DNA of 21,845 nt from Sphacelaria rigidula. Its lineage: Eukaryota; Phaeophyceae; Sphacelariales. The position numbers and the translations under genes are program-made. Location of the stretch: positions 1-21,845 of the forward strand of contig CAXNAA020000380.1 of NCBI GenBank assembly GCA_964200075.2, read 5' to 3'. The notes beneath the pieces are model-generated. The model saw only the letters and a program-made list of their open reading frames with translations. It ran no database searches and was not told where the DNA came from. Shown here in pieces: positions 1-9,823 of the stretch; position 1 is the stretch's first letter; each line of letters starts with the position of its first letter.

Positions 1-103
1 TTTTGGTTCGGTCATCAGTTTGTGTTTGTCTCTACCATATACACTACGTATGCATATCTAGGTTATATATGCTGGTCTCCGCACATTTGAATACATCTAC
101 AGT

Positions 104-577
104 TCACGCCCATCTCGATTCAGCTCTGTAGAGGGATCTGTACTTTCGCCATTTATCTGCAACGGATGCCTTCGGGGTGCGATAGGGTGTTGTGCGCCGC
201 AAAAACAAAATGGAACGTTGGAGGAGATCTCCAATCACTGTACAGTGCCTGACCTGCTGAGACGCGAGTGCGATCATCATGTGGGTCCAGCCTGCCGTGG
301 TGTTCATTGTTGGGGGCGCTGAACTGACCACATGATGTAGAATGCGCTGTGAAGCCCACAACCTGTCCGTATACAAAGTGTGGAGCCGTGGTGTATCTAG
401 TAACCTCGCGCTCAGGTTTTTGATCTCCTGTTTGCCGCTGACGGGTAGGGCGTGTATCGACGAGAGCACAAAGTGCAAGGCCTTCCGTGTCTCGTTTCGA
501 CTCATGAGACCCGTTTGTCTTTGTTTGTCACATTCCGCTTTCGATTCGGGATCTGCAGACATTGGCATGGCGAACAT
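104..577 (-). CDS. Unrecognised 157-residue ORF, possible exon
   Basis: This is an open frame of 157 codons with an ATG start. Its composition is protein-like: a mixed charged N-terminal third, then alternating hydrophobic and basic stretches, for example around HALPVSGKQEIKNLSARLL at roughly residues 43-61. I see no membrane segment, signal peptide or known motif. The C-terminal end is Arg/Ser-rich. No promoter or partner gene is visible nearby, and it could be one exon of a minus-strand gene running past the window edge. It may also be a fragment of a mobile element, since nearly everything else here is. No function is assigned; coding status rests only on length and composition. Confidence 0.3.
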   Translation of the reverse strand: MFAMPMSADPESKAECDKQRQTGLMSRNETRKALHFVLSSIHALPVSGKQEIKNLSARLLDTPRLHTLYTDRLWASQRILHHVVSSAPPTMNTTAGWTHMMIALASQQVRHCTVIGDLLQRSILFLRRTTPYRTPKASVADKWRKYRSLYRAESRWA

Positions 578-893
578 CTTGAGTTCGGGAACTTGAGCAA
601 CCTGTTCATGGCCTTTTTTCTCACTAGATTAGAAAAGTAGGTATATTTTTTCGTCAAACACTGTCGAGAAGTCCCCCCCTCCCCCTCCTCCCGTCGAACA
701 AAATCCTGCCTTTTGCCTGTAGCGCCACGAATGTTCGATTGAGGCTATAATCAACACTATCACGGACTGCTATCTCAGAGGAGTCTTTGGTCTTCACAAA
801 TGTAAGCCCGCATTGCACGTATCACATGGATCTTGTCTCCGGCGTGAACCATGGGCATGCGCCTGGTCATTGGTGTGTGGGTTGACTCCCCAC

Positions 894-1017
894 CTGGCGA
901 ATCGAGCTCAATGGCTTCGATACTAATGATTGCGTTTGAGCCCGCTAGCCTGGTGCCCACTGAACTGGCACCACTCCAGCTAGAGAATCGAACCATGACA
1001 TATATGCTATCCACATT
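894..1017 (-). other. Possible minus-strand exon
   Basis: On the minus strand this 124 bp stretch lies between a CAG acceptor-like end and a CAG|GTGGGG donor-like end, and it is open in one frame. The frame encodes a Ser/Gly-rich peptide followed by an Ile-rich one (IISIEAIEL). It could belong to the same gene as the ORF at 104-577, but I could not connect them. The remaining sequence from 578 to 1540 holds a C-rich tract near 666-690 and nothing else I can name. Confidence 0.15.
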
Positions 1018-1542
1018 CTGTTCATATGATATAAACCATGTGAATATGTTGGTTCTCACCTGTCACCTGTCATTTCATGGGGCGCAACCTTTTGATGGTG
1101 CGGCCCTGGTGCAGGTGGGGTAGGCAGATAAGAGTGTAAAAGGCGAACCCCTCAAAAGCAGAATCTGCAATAAACCCAGTTTCAATTTTTATACTCACAC
1201 GTAACACGTCAACTTTAGTAGAACAACACACACGTCTGCGTGCCCCGAGCGCTTTTTCTGGCCAGTTTTTATCCCCAAGCTATGCTATTTTGACAGTAAT
1301 TGTGGTTGCATGCTGTGTTCCAATGTACAGTTGAACTTAACACGATGTATACAATACCACGAACACTTGCGAAGAACACAACACCAGCGCGAGCTGTCCT
1401 CCCATGCTCGCGGGAGTTTCTGGAAACCTCCGGCAGCGTATTCTGCAGTCCGCGGAGAGTACGGTACAGCATGGCACAGCAAGCATCTGCGCACTTAGAG
1501 TGATTCTTCTAGTTGTTTATTTTCTCATGATATATGTAGCGT

Positions 1543-1855
1543 GAACCGCGTGATTTATGTACATGTTTTCCGCCTTCCGTTCGTGAGCATGAATCATATA
1601 TTCACGTTTGCCAGCTCACATTCATACGAGGCGAATCAAGCGTACATATGTCTCCCCTTTCATCAGTGCACATGAATCGTATGCACGCGTTCTGCACCTT
1701 CCATTCATATGAAGTAAATCCCACGTACATGTTTCATGTTTCCCATTTCCCGTTCATGCAGCATGAATCATACGCGCATGTTCCACCTTCCGTCCATACG
1801 AGGTGAATCAAGCGTACACGTTTCCCACCCTCCGATCATGCAGCATAAGTCGTAC
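1543..1855. repeat. Minisatellite of ~40 bp units (left part)
   Basis: About seven and a half imperfect tandem units of about 40 bp. Each starts near TCATACG or TCAAGCG, passes through a CATGTTTCCCACCTTCCG-like core and ends in TTCATGCGAGGTGAA or GCAGCATGAA variants. Two unit flavours tend to alternate (TCAAGCGTACA and TCATACGCGCA), so the array is partly organised as ~80 bp dimers. It breaks off inside a unit at 1855 and resumes in the same register after 4774. Confidence 0.75.
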
Positions 1856-1875
1856 AAGGGCAGGTCGAGTAGAGC

Positions 1876-2280
1876 ATACTCAATACTCGGTATTTTATAA
1901 ACGTCATAATTTTAGTTGCCAAAATATGCGTAGAGTATTTGAGGTCGTACTCAATTTACCCAAAAATTGAGGAGAGTCTTTGAGGTCATACTTAATCTAC
2001 ACAAAAATGGAGTAGAGAACTGAGGTCATCCTCAAGTGATAATCTATGCTCAAGTATTACTGAGCGTGCTTTCCCATTATTTTAGTAGAGGTTGAGGTCG
2101 TACTCAATCTATCCAAATTTTGGGTGAAGTATTGGAGTCATACCCACGTGAAACTCTTTACTCAAGAGTTATGGGAGCACTTAACCCATACTTTAGTAGA
2201 GGATTTAAGGTCGTACCCAATCAATCCAAAATTTGAGTAGAGTATTGAGGCCATACCCAATCTACCACACGTCTAACAAC
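1876..2280. repeat. ~41 bp tandem array A
   Basis: Imperfect units follow the pattern GTAGAGTATTTGAGGTCGTA then CTCAATCTACCCAAAATTTGA. Some units are extended to about 73 bp by a segment resembling AAGTGATACTCTATGCCC followed by GAGTATTACTGGGAGCAC. The same normal and extended units recur at 4385-4774. Confidence 0.75.
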
Positions 2281-2310
2281 TCATGAGTTAACTCAGTTAC
2301 GCTGTATATC

Positions 2311-2790
2311 TCACCTGGCCGGAATGTTCACCGCTGAGTTATACAGTATACCTCACCCTGCCAGAACATGCACCGCTGACGTACACTGTATAACTCACTT
2401 GACCAAGATATGCATCGGTGAGTTATTTTCTATACCTCACCCGGCCAGAATGTGCAACGCTGAGTTATACTGTACAAGCTACTTGACCAAGATATGCATC
2501 GATGAGTTATAGCTTATAACTCACCCGGTCGGAATGTGCAAAACTGACTTGTAGTTCATAGCTCACCTGATCAAGATATTATGCATAACTGAAATATAGT
2601 ATATAACTCACCCGGCCAGAATGTGCGTAACTGAGTTATAGTTGATGATTCACCAGCCCAGATTTTGCATCGCTGAGTTGTAGTTCATAACTCACCCGGC
2701 CAGAATAGGCAGCGCTGAGTGGTGCTGCTACAAATCGCTCGTGAGTTATTGGAAAATGAGTTATGAAGAACAACTCACCCTACCGAAAAC
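2311..2790. repeat. ~42 bp tandem array B, about ten units
   Basis: Units run CTCACCCGGCCAGAATGTGC, a short variable stretch, then GCTGAGTTATAGT and TATAA. Two unit types are mixed: one with CCCGGCCAGAATGTGC, the other with CTTGACCAAGATATGCATCG. Each unit carries ATAACTCA and TGAGTTAT at its edges, giving short inverted repeats. The last unit has an extra tail with GAGTTATTGG. Confidence 0.8.
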
Positions 2791-3471
2791 ACACAGAAGA
2801 CAATGATCGACACTAATCACTCATGGAAGAGGAAACGCGTGATCACGTACGTAACACGTCTGCTGGTACACATAGCGTGAGAAGCCTCGGCATATATATC
2901 AATACTGCCGCAGGTGTAACATGAAAACATGTACATTATTTTACGAGTATAAAATACGAAAATAAGGTTGTTTCTTACGATATGTTTTCTGGGGACGCGG
3001 GCGGGGTTCATGTGCCGTAGCACCGCTAGAGTTCGTGGTGGATGCCATTGTAGATGATCGTATCGTGTGTCGCATTCAAGGCAATTCTCTATGATCGTCG
3101 TGCACGCGCCGAGCGTGTGGGTATGGGTGTGGAAGGGGGGATGTCACACAACCTGAGGGGAAACGACGAGCTATCTCAATAAAACTCAGAACTCAGAAGA
3201 TAAGAGCGAGTGATGTGGTCGTGTTATGACTTAGGGGGTAAATGTTGGTTTTCTCAGAACTCCGAACACAGAACTGCTCAGAACTCCGAACACAAACCTG
3301 AGTGACATGACTGTGTTACATGAGTTCAGGGGTACATGTAAGCTATCCTCGAAGTCAAAACTCAAATGTAAGGTGCATCTCTGTGTACAAAATGAGCTGT
3401 TTCAGAACTCAGAATACATAACTGAGCTGCTCCACATCACTTTTTCAATCTTTGATTTTAATTCTACAATT
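2791..3471. other. Spacer between arrays B and B'
   Basis: No credible gene. There is an exact 18 bp direct repeat, CTCAGAACTCCGAACACA, at 3253-3270 and 3277-3294. Around it lies a looser duplication of segments containing CTCAGAACTCAGAA followed by GTGTTA-like sequence (about 3179-3240 and 3295-3420). Confidence 0.5.
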
Positions 3472-3900
3472 CATTCACCCGGCCAGAATGTACACCACTG
3501 ATTTATCTTTTATAACTCACCTGCCGAAGATATGCATCGATGGGCTATCTTTTACAACTCACTCGGCCAGAATGTCCACCACTGAGTCATAGTTTATAAC
3601 TTACCCGGCCCGAATATGCATAACTGAGGTATGGTGTATAACGCACCTGATCAAGATATGCATAACTGAGTTATAGTTTTTAACTCACCCGGCCACAATG
3701 TGCATAGTTGAATTTTAGTTGTCAACTCACCTGCCCGAGATATGCATAACCGAGTTATAGTTGATAACTAAGCTCGCCAGATTTTGCATCGCCGAGCGAT
3801 GCTGTACAACTCACCCGACCAAACTGGGCACCGCTTAGTGATGCTGCTAAAACTCATCGGTGAGTTATGTCAAAAAGAGTTGACTCGTGGTAACTTGAGT
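3472..3900. repeat. ~42 bp tandem array B', about nine units
   Basis: The unit type and orientation match array B. The unit order at the end also matches: a CTGATCAAGATATGCATAACTG unit, a CCCGGCCA unit, an AGATTTTGCATCGC unit, then a final GCTGCTA unit with an extended GTGAGTTAT tail. This suggests B and B' arose by duplication of one array rather than by independent expansion. Confidence 0.75.
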
Positions 3901-4384
3901 TGAGTTGTCCAACGTGTGCAATCTAACCAAAAATGAAGTACAGTAAATACTCGGGTAATTTTCAAGATTGTTCTAAAGTATATACTTTACTCGACCTGCC
4001 CTTGCACTATTTCCACCGGTGGGTCTATCGTGGAGGAGTCAGATATGCGGCCCGTAGAATCGCTCATTTTGGCAATACCTACCCGACTACCCGTCGACTT
4101 AACTACCCAATGATGATGAGTAGCGCTTTGTATCGAAACTGATGTCGAACAGGCTGCGAGTTATGAAGTATGTACTGCCATAGGTGGGGGCAGGTGAGCT
4201 GGGGCAGATAGGTTCATTTACCTGCACGCTTTTCTTGTGTTTTTATGGCCACCATTCCCTCACCCTCATTGTAGTGCGTGACGTAATGCCACTCATCTCA
4301 TTGATGACCGTCGTTCGCCCATATATTCAACATAGTCTGTAAAGTGATGTCACGAACTCGCCGGCGGTCACGGTCACTCATCAT
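3901..4384. other. Spacer containing an inverted copy of the element end
   Basis: 3905-4004 resembles array A and ends TTTACTCGACCTGCCCTT, the near-exact inverse of the sequence starting at 1856. This may be the original right end of the element, with 4005-4774 added later or belonging to a second related copy. 4005-4384 shows no gene or repeat that I recognise. Confidence 0.4.
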
Positions 4385-4774
4385 ACCCTATTGATAATCG
4401 ATACCTGAGTATTACTGAGAGTGCTTACCCAGTATTTGAGTAGAGTATTTGAGGTCGTCCTCAATCTACCCAAAATTTGAGAGTGTTTGAGGTCATACCC
4501 AATCTACCCAAGATTTGAGTGAAGTATTTGAGGTCATACTCAATCTATCCAAAAAATGGGTAGATTATTGAGGTCATGCCCAAGTGATACTCTATGCCCG
4601 AGTATTACTGGGAGCACTTACCCAACATTTGAGTGGAAATTTTGATATCGTATACCCAAAAAATGAGTCGAGTATTCGTGGCCGTGCCCAATCTACCCAA
4701 AAGCTGAGTGGAGTAAACACTCTGGTATTTTACCTGAGTACCCAAAATTACATACTCTACTCGCCCGGCCCTTC
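4385..4774. repeat. ~41 bp tandem array A'
   Basis: Same unit and same orientation as the array at 1876-2280, including the extended unit with GAGTATTACTGGGAGCAC. It ends in the inverted terminal motif at 4750-4773. Confidence 0.7.
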
Positions 4775-5050
4775 AAATCGTATGCTCACGTTCCCTCCGT
4801 TTGATTCATGCGAGATGAGTCAAGTTTACATGCTTCCCACCCAAGATTCATACAGGAAGTGTGGTTTGTACATATTTTGCTCTCTTGATTAATCTAATAC
4901 TACCTGAAGTGCACACATTCCCAGTCCATGATTCGTGCGCTATGACCTTGAACATACAACTTCACCATTCACGATTCATACCGGATGGCTCTTCGTACGT
5001 GATCCGCTTTCAACATTCATGGGGAGTCAATCCGTATGAACTCTGAATCG
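4775..5050. repeat. Minisatellite of ~40 bp units (right part)
   Basis: Continuation of the array interrupted at 1855. The first two units (ATCGTATGCTCACGTTCCC and TCAAGTTTACATGCTTCCC) are clear. Later ones are increasingly degenerate, with recurring ATTCATG-like and TACATG-like cores. Confidence 0.55.
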
Positions 5051-6422
5051 TCCGCACCGTGCAATATCTCATCGACACAGACGAGTTGGCCCGTCCTCCG
5101 CGTATCTTATTTGTTGTCTAATGAGGGAGAAGATGCTGATCCGCTCGAAAGTCTGAGCCATTTTTTCTGGTTGATTAGACGCGATGTCTATTGACTCCTA
5201 TGTCGTGCGGAAATAGCGTCCATACTAAAGTATATATGGAATCTCGAACGAAATGTACAGCGGATGATGATGACTTTTGATGTGAAATTCACTGGAGCAC
5301 AAGAAAACAATCGATACCCTCACCTTCACCTACGTCACTATCTGTCCAGAGATATGGCGCACATAGGATTCTATACTAAAATCAATATACTACGAGCAAA
5401 ATCTATATCTGCACTAGATCTGGATTTCGCGTCTCCGTTTTCGGAACTTGTGGTTTGAAGTTTGATTTGGAGAACCGCTAGGCCAAAACAAATAAAAACT
5501 TCAGCTTCTTGATTTTTTACATTTTTGTACACCCGGCGCAGTCATAATAAATTTGAAACCGAACATGGAGAATCGCCAAGGTATGCTGAAAGTTGAAGTT
5601 GGTCTTCATTTTTGTTTTTGTTTCAGCGCTAAAGACGTTCTCGTGAAATGATGAAATTGACTCTATCTACTAAAACGTCCTTCACTCATGGGAAAACAAA
5701 ACTGTTCCATTCTCTCGGTCCATTGTTTCCTAACGAGGTCCGACATGGAATTCCCAAACGTGAATTCGAAACCTTGGCCGGTAAGTGGCCAGCGAAATAA
5801 CGGTCCGAATTTCGACGGAACCGGTCTCTCAGTTGCCCCGCTCCACCTCAACTTAGGGAGTTGGACTTTCAAATTTCGTGCGTGCGGGAAATGAATAGAA
5901 CACAACGACAACAAAAGTCGGGACTCTGGGCTATAAATTTCGCTCCCTCATACGTAAAATGCATCACTCAGTATCCACAGCTTTCAGTAGAATGCGGTCA
6001 ACTCATGGCAAAAAACGAATAGTCGAGGTTCCGATTTTTCCACCATTTTTATGCCTATAGCCTCTGCCAGACGATGTAGACAAGAGGACTATCCACGAGG
6101 GACTCCTCCCGTAGCACTGGCCTCGTGCTCGACAAGCCCGTTCTCTTAACTTGTTGTTATGGCGGAGTGATCCATGAAAGACCACATCAAGAGCCAGACA
6201 GCAAGGAGCCACACAGATAAGGGTCATCGATCTAGGGTGCCCTGTCCCCTGCCACTGCTCCAATCATGCATGCGATTATACTGAACCCTACGGCTTGGTA
6301 TTATTTCGCTACAGCACCCTCAGAGCGAGTTCAAGACATACGAGCGAGCTTGACACCCGACAAAAAACAAGGCGAAATCGCATGCGCCAGATCACACAGA
6401 AATATCATACTTCGACGCTGAT
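5051..6422. other. No recognised gene
   Basis: Short overlapping frames at 5663-5914 on both strands have no supporting features. If the retrotransposon on the right had a 3' LTR, it should lie in or beside 5900-6422, but I found no second copy in the window to define it. Confidence 0.4.
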
Positions 6423-6981
6423 TTACTTGTCAGCGCCCGAGTTCAGCCGCATTTTACGCAGTTTCTTCAAAAGAAATTCAGGTGTAGAAGAAAGAATCTT
6501 GCGAAGAGACTCCCACGTACGTTCTTCAGTACCAAACCCCTCCCAATCGACCAAAACAATGAAATCATCAATGACATCATCATTGACATCCTCAGCGACG
6601 TGTACCAAAGCATTCATCCGACATTCACCTTGAGCATACGAATGCTGAAATACATCTCTCAGTTCCGCAGTTATGCGCAACTGCGAGTCAGCATAGAAAC
6701 GCCTACGAGCGACATGGGCCGAGCGCACGGCGCCAGAAACAATGTTCTGCACCAAATACACGTGAGCGTGATCGGCTCCGACCACTCCCCACGGACCTGC
6801 CCACGTGAACATCAACTTTGGCGTCACACCTCGCCTACGAACGGGCATACAGTACGAAATCGCCAACTGCGAACTTGGGCAACACAGCCTGGCCCTGAGC
6901 AAGCTTGCGTTTGGTTTCGCGAGACACCACAACAGCAGCTTGCACTTCGTTACAAAACCGCACTTGCTCGTCAACGACGCC
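6423..6981 (-). pseudogene. Integrase C-terminal domain with chromodomain
   Basis: Past the TGA at 6982 the same frame continues (KFAVGDFVLYAR) to about 6840. There an apparent 2 bp deletion shifts reading to a new frame beginning RRRGVTPKLMFTWAGPW. These are the SH3-like C-terminal integrase motifs. It then reads HVARRRFYAD and a chromodomain-like segment at about 6445-6600, with VLVDWEGFGTEERTWESL, before a terminal TAA at 6423. Chromodomains in this retroelement group direct integration towards marked chromatin; that role is family knowledge, not shown here. Confidence 0.85.
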
Positions 6982-8040
6982 TCAAACTTTGTCACGCAAC
7001 GAATCAGCATCTATGACATCGACGTTCCACTCGCCGCCAGGGACAGAAGCCAACGCTGTACGCGGCGCACGCCCGAACATCACACAATACGGAGTGTTAC
7101 GGTAGCGTTCACGAGAAGAAGTATTCAACCCCCACTGAGCGGCTGGCAACATATCAACTCCTTCAGACACCGGCCGTCTCTGTTCCGGCAAAATAGACAG
7201 CAACGCACGAATAACCCCTTTCGCCATGCGTTCGCAAGCACCATTCGACCAAGGGGTATACACAACAGCAAATTGGTGTTGCACCTTGAGCGCATCACTC
7301 AGCTGCGCGATCACTCGATTTTTGAAGTGCGTAGCGGTATCACTAACCCACACACGCGGCACCCCCAAAGTCTTATACCAATGGAGCAAGTGCTCAGCCG
7401 TAGCCTTGGCGGTACAAGCCTCGATCGGATCCAACAAAACGAAATTAGACAAATCATCCCTGATAACCAAAACGTACCAAAAACCATCCTCATCAGGCGA
7501 ACCATTATCATATTCAGGTCCGCTACTTCCGACGTACAGAAACTTAAAGTGAACAACTTCACCTGGCGCAGTACCATGCACCGTATCGCCATACAGATGA
7601 GGTACAATCGCACCAGCACGAGTGTCTACACAATGCAAACACTGGCGAACGAACTCGCGAACGTGGGAACCCCTGTGAGGCCACACACAGTATTCTTTCA
7701 AACGAAACAGAGTCGGCGCCACGCCACGGTGACCAGTCGACCGCATGTGAGTCTACACCATCAAGCGAGTTTGTAGAGCAATGTCATCCGACGGAATCCA
7801 CACAACATCACTACTACCAACACGCACGCGAAACAAACCATCACCAACCAAAGCAGCTTGACCGAAAGTCGTAGGAAAAGAATGAACACCGTCGCCGACT
7901 GCTTTGCGCTGCGCGGTATGAATGGCATCTAACAAGGACAGCGAATCATCGGCATCACACGGGCTGTACACGGGCTGTACACGGGAACAGAACGAACGTG
8001 CACGGTAGGAATTTTCACCAAGCGAGCTTTACCTCGCATG
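6982..8040 (-). pseudogene. Integrase: linker, HHCC zinc domain and catalytic core
   Basis: After a linker (KARLVKIPTVHVRSVPVYSP) there is an HHCC zinc domain with GHRGV and QCLHC. The catalytic core follows: FKFLYVG, VSDTATHFKN and NGACERMAKGV. The second Asp and the Glu of the D,D-35-E triad are present. The first Asp position, in the HFxFLYVG strand, is Lys (codon at 7543-7545), so strand transfer should be abolished. A TAG at 7753-7755 separates the linker from the zinc domain in frame, and a TGA at 6982-6984 follows LRDKV. The tandem 11 bp duplication at 7961-7982 shifts the frame between the reverse transcriptase remnant and integrase. Identification is firm; activity is not expected. 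Confidence 0.9.
7961..7982. repeat. 11 bp tandem duplication in pol
   Basis: Two exact copies of GGGCTGTACAC lie side by side. Since 11 is not a multiple of three, the duplication shifts the pol frame. Removing one copy joins VPVYSPC to DADDSL in one frame, which explains the break between the two halves. Confidence 0.85.
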
Positions 8041-8648
8041 AATAAACCGGCAGGCGTGGCGATCGTGAGGATCTCCTGAGCCCCCGACGCCAGAAACATC
8101 TGTCACTACTCCTGTAGCAGGCCCAACTTGCCGAAGCATTGGACTCCTAGCGACTCCCGCATGTCTTCTTGGCTTGGCATCACCCCCGGAGACTGTTCCA
8201 CTTGCGCGTTCACCGCCTGATAGTCGCCGACCAAACGGAATGTGTCCCTCTTCGGCACCGCCATCGCCGGACTCGCCCACACAGCCCGGATGTTCCTAAC
8301 CACTAAACCAAACGCCACCAAAGCTGCGATATAAGAGGCAAGCCACCCGGTCTCCATCGGATCATAGCGTCGGGGTTTGACCTTCACAGCATCTCTCATT
8401 GGCTCCACGCGCGCTGGCGGATCACCACGCAGCGCACGACTAAAGGTATCCACGCCACGAGCCGAAATATCGCGCAGGCGATATGCGCCATCGGCGCTCA
8501 GGCCCTTCTGCTCAGCCTGCCTCACGCTATCCTCAAGCGCATGCTCTCCTGCACCTCTCTCCTCCGCCGGGTCAATTAACATGTCGGGGCCCCGATCGAC
8601 CAAGCGCTCCACCGCTTCATCCGCAGGAGCCTCCTCCTCATTGGCGCT
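8041..8648 (-). pseudogene. Reverse transcriptase, N-terminal part only
   Basis: It is in the same frame as the protease. Ty3/Gypsy reverse transcriptase features are visible: a proline-rich entry (KVKPRRYDP), the fingers segment AVWASPAMAVPKRD, FRLVGDYQAVNAQVE, and CFGKLGLLQ, where the family normally has KLDL with a catalytic Asp; here it is Gly. Two adjacent stops, TAG and TGA at 8103-8108, replace what is usually a Tyr-Trp pair. The frame then resumes with AQEILTIATPAGLF. It passes directly into linker sequence close to integrase at about 8040, so the palm with YxDD, the thumb and RNase H are missing. Confidence 0.85.
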
Positions 8649-9823
8649 CTAGAATGGCCGTATGGATACGGTCACACGCCTTGCAGCAAGATGGCTGGGG
8701 TTTTCCACGCCAGCATGCACCGGTACAGCACGCGGATGTAACTTATCCAACGCCAGCGTGTACAAATCAATCCCGAGCTCCTTCATCGTCGCCATCCCAA
8801 ACAGAATCACGTTGTCCCTACCGGTCATGACAGCGAAAGTGATGGGCTGCAACTCCGCAGCCCCCCACGGCGTACGCACGCTAACAGCAATCGGCAACGT
8901 GTCATGTGTAACCGTCACGGGAGCACCCGTGGCGGTCTGCGCCGTTTGCGGTCCACTTTCGAACGGAATCTGAAGCTGAGCGCCGCCAAACTGCGAAGAC
9001 ATTTGTCCTAGCAGCCCTAGACCAATCGACGTGAGCGCGGACTCAGAATCCAGAATAACGCGAGCCATGAACGAACCGACGGAACCAGGCGAGGAAAGAT
9101 CTGCGCGAAAACATTCGGCCTTGCGATCGACAGGTACCACGCCTGCCGAAGAACCCTGGTCGGTACCAAGAGTCACCCGACGCCAGGGCTGCCCTCCAGC
9201 ACTTGACATCGATAACTGAGAATCGTCGGTCCAACCAGACCGAGTCGCCGAATATGCAGACGACGCTGTTACAGCCGTCGCAGTAGTAGGAGATGCACCA
9301 GACACAGATCCTGCCCGGCCGAGGGACTGCGAACTATTCGCTTCAGCACCCCCCACCGAAGTAGTTGCATTGCCCACGTACACTGCCCGCCCCGCTACGG
9401 ACGAACCATGAGATCCAGAGTCACCACCTGATGACGTGGTGGAAGAAACAGCCGCGGAGGAACCACCATCCGCCGCGGATTGCTTGCTACCGTGGCCGCC
9501 GCGCCCGCGTCCCTCGTTGGCGCGGCCCCGTCCACCGTGACGACCACCTCCAGATCCTGATGGATCTCGCATATTTCCTTGAGCAGCGCCTTGAGCGCTA
9601 GGCTTGGGGCAGTCCTTGATCGGATGTCCGGCGTCGCCGCAGTTGTAACACGCGCGAGTGAACGACGCTCGCGAAGACGGCTGTTGTTGCTGTTGCTGTT
9701 GCTGTTTGTGGGGCGCACTACCTGCACTCGCCGCAGAATCGCGCCGGTTATGTGCCTCAATAAATTTTCACTGGTCGGCGGCATCAAATATTTTGTTGAA
9801 CACCACCGTCGGGTTTTTTTTCC
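8649..9823 (-). pseudogene. Gag C-terminus and aspartic protease fragment
   Basis: The frame is open from the MULE boundary except for a TGA at 9768-9770, where the sequence DQ-stop-KFIEAHN suggests a former Trp. Downstream come a run of eight Gln encoded by CAG/CAA, a CCHC zinc knuckle (CYNCGDAGHPIKDC, about 9615-9656) and an RGG/Gly-rich stretch (9480-9570), all expected to bind nucleic acid in the Gag particle. After a Ser/Thr/Gly-rich linker comes a retropepsin-like domain: VILDSESALTSIG near 9030-9070 and VILFGMATMKELG near 8770-8815. The active-site triplet reads DSE where the family has DSG, so the protease is probably inactive. The frame ends at a TAG at 8649 and continues in the same frame into reverse transcriptase, so this stop is likely a mutation. 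Confidence 0.85.

Larger units (their letters stand above)
1856..4774. mobile_element. Putative ~2.9 kb repeat-bearing insertion
   Basis: The left end begins AAGGGCAGGTCGAGTAGAG. The right end is its degenerate inverse, CTACTCGCCCGGCCCTT, and a closer inverse copy ends at about 4004. The flanks are AAGTCGTAC (1847-1855) and AAATCGTAT (4775-4783), a 7 of 9 match compatible with a target duplication. Removing the interval and one flank copy restores a normal ~40 bp unit of the surrounding minisatellite. No ORF inside looks coding, so this would be a non-autonomous element. The order inside is ~41 bp array, ~42 bp array, spacer, ~42 bp array, spacer, ~41 bp array, all in the same orientation. 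Insertion is inferred from end and flank structure; the family is unknown. Confidence 0.5.
6423..9823 (-). mobile_element. Decayed Ty3/Gypsy retrotransposon with chromodomain
   Basis: Reading right to left, the domain order is Gag zinc knuckle, aspartic protease, reverse transcriptase, a deletion, integrase and chromodomain. Integrase after reverse transcriptase is diagnostic of Ty3/Gypsy rather than Ty1/Copia. Gag, protease and reverse transcriptase share one frame, so an intact relative probably makes a single polyprotein. This copy carries at least six in-frame stops, an 11 bp duplication, a frameshift near 6840 and a large internal deletion near 8040. It is cut at its 5' side by the MULE end at 9824. 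No LTR pair, primer site or polypurine tract could be identified. Confidence 0.9.

Noticed and set aside
2311-3900. CRISPR-like array
   Set aside because: The 42 bp repeats are directly adjacent and diverged, with no unique spacers, and the context is eukaryotic.
5663-5914. Overlapping 83- and 68-codon ORFs on opposite strands
   Set aside because: Neither has motifs, splice context or neighbours; two-strand openness is common by chance at this length.
5900-6422. 3' LTR of the Gypsy element
   Set aside because: No second copy in the window and no convincing TG...CA ends or polypurine tract could be fixed.
6805-7776. 323-codon plus-strand ORF
   Set aside because: It is antisense to the integrase, whose conserved motifs are unambiguous on the minus strand; the plus-strand product is Arg/Ser/Thr-rich without motifs.
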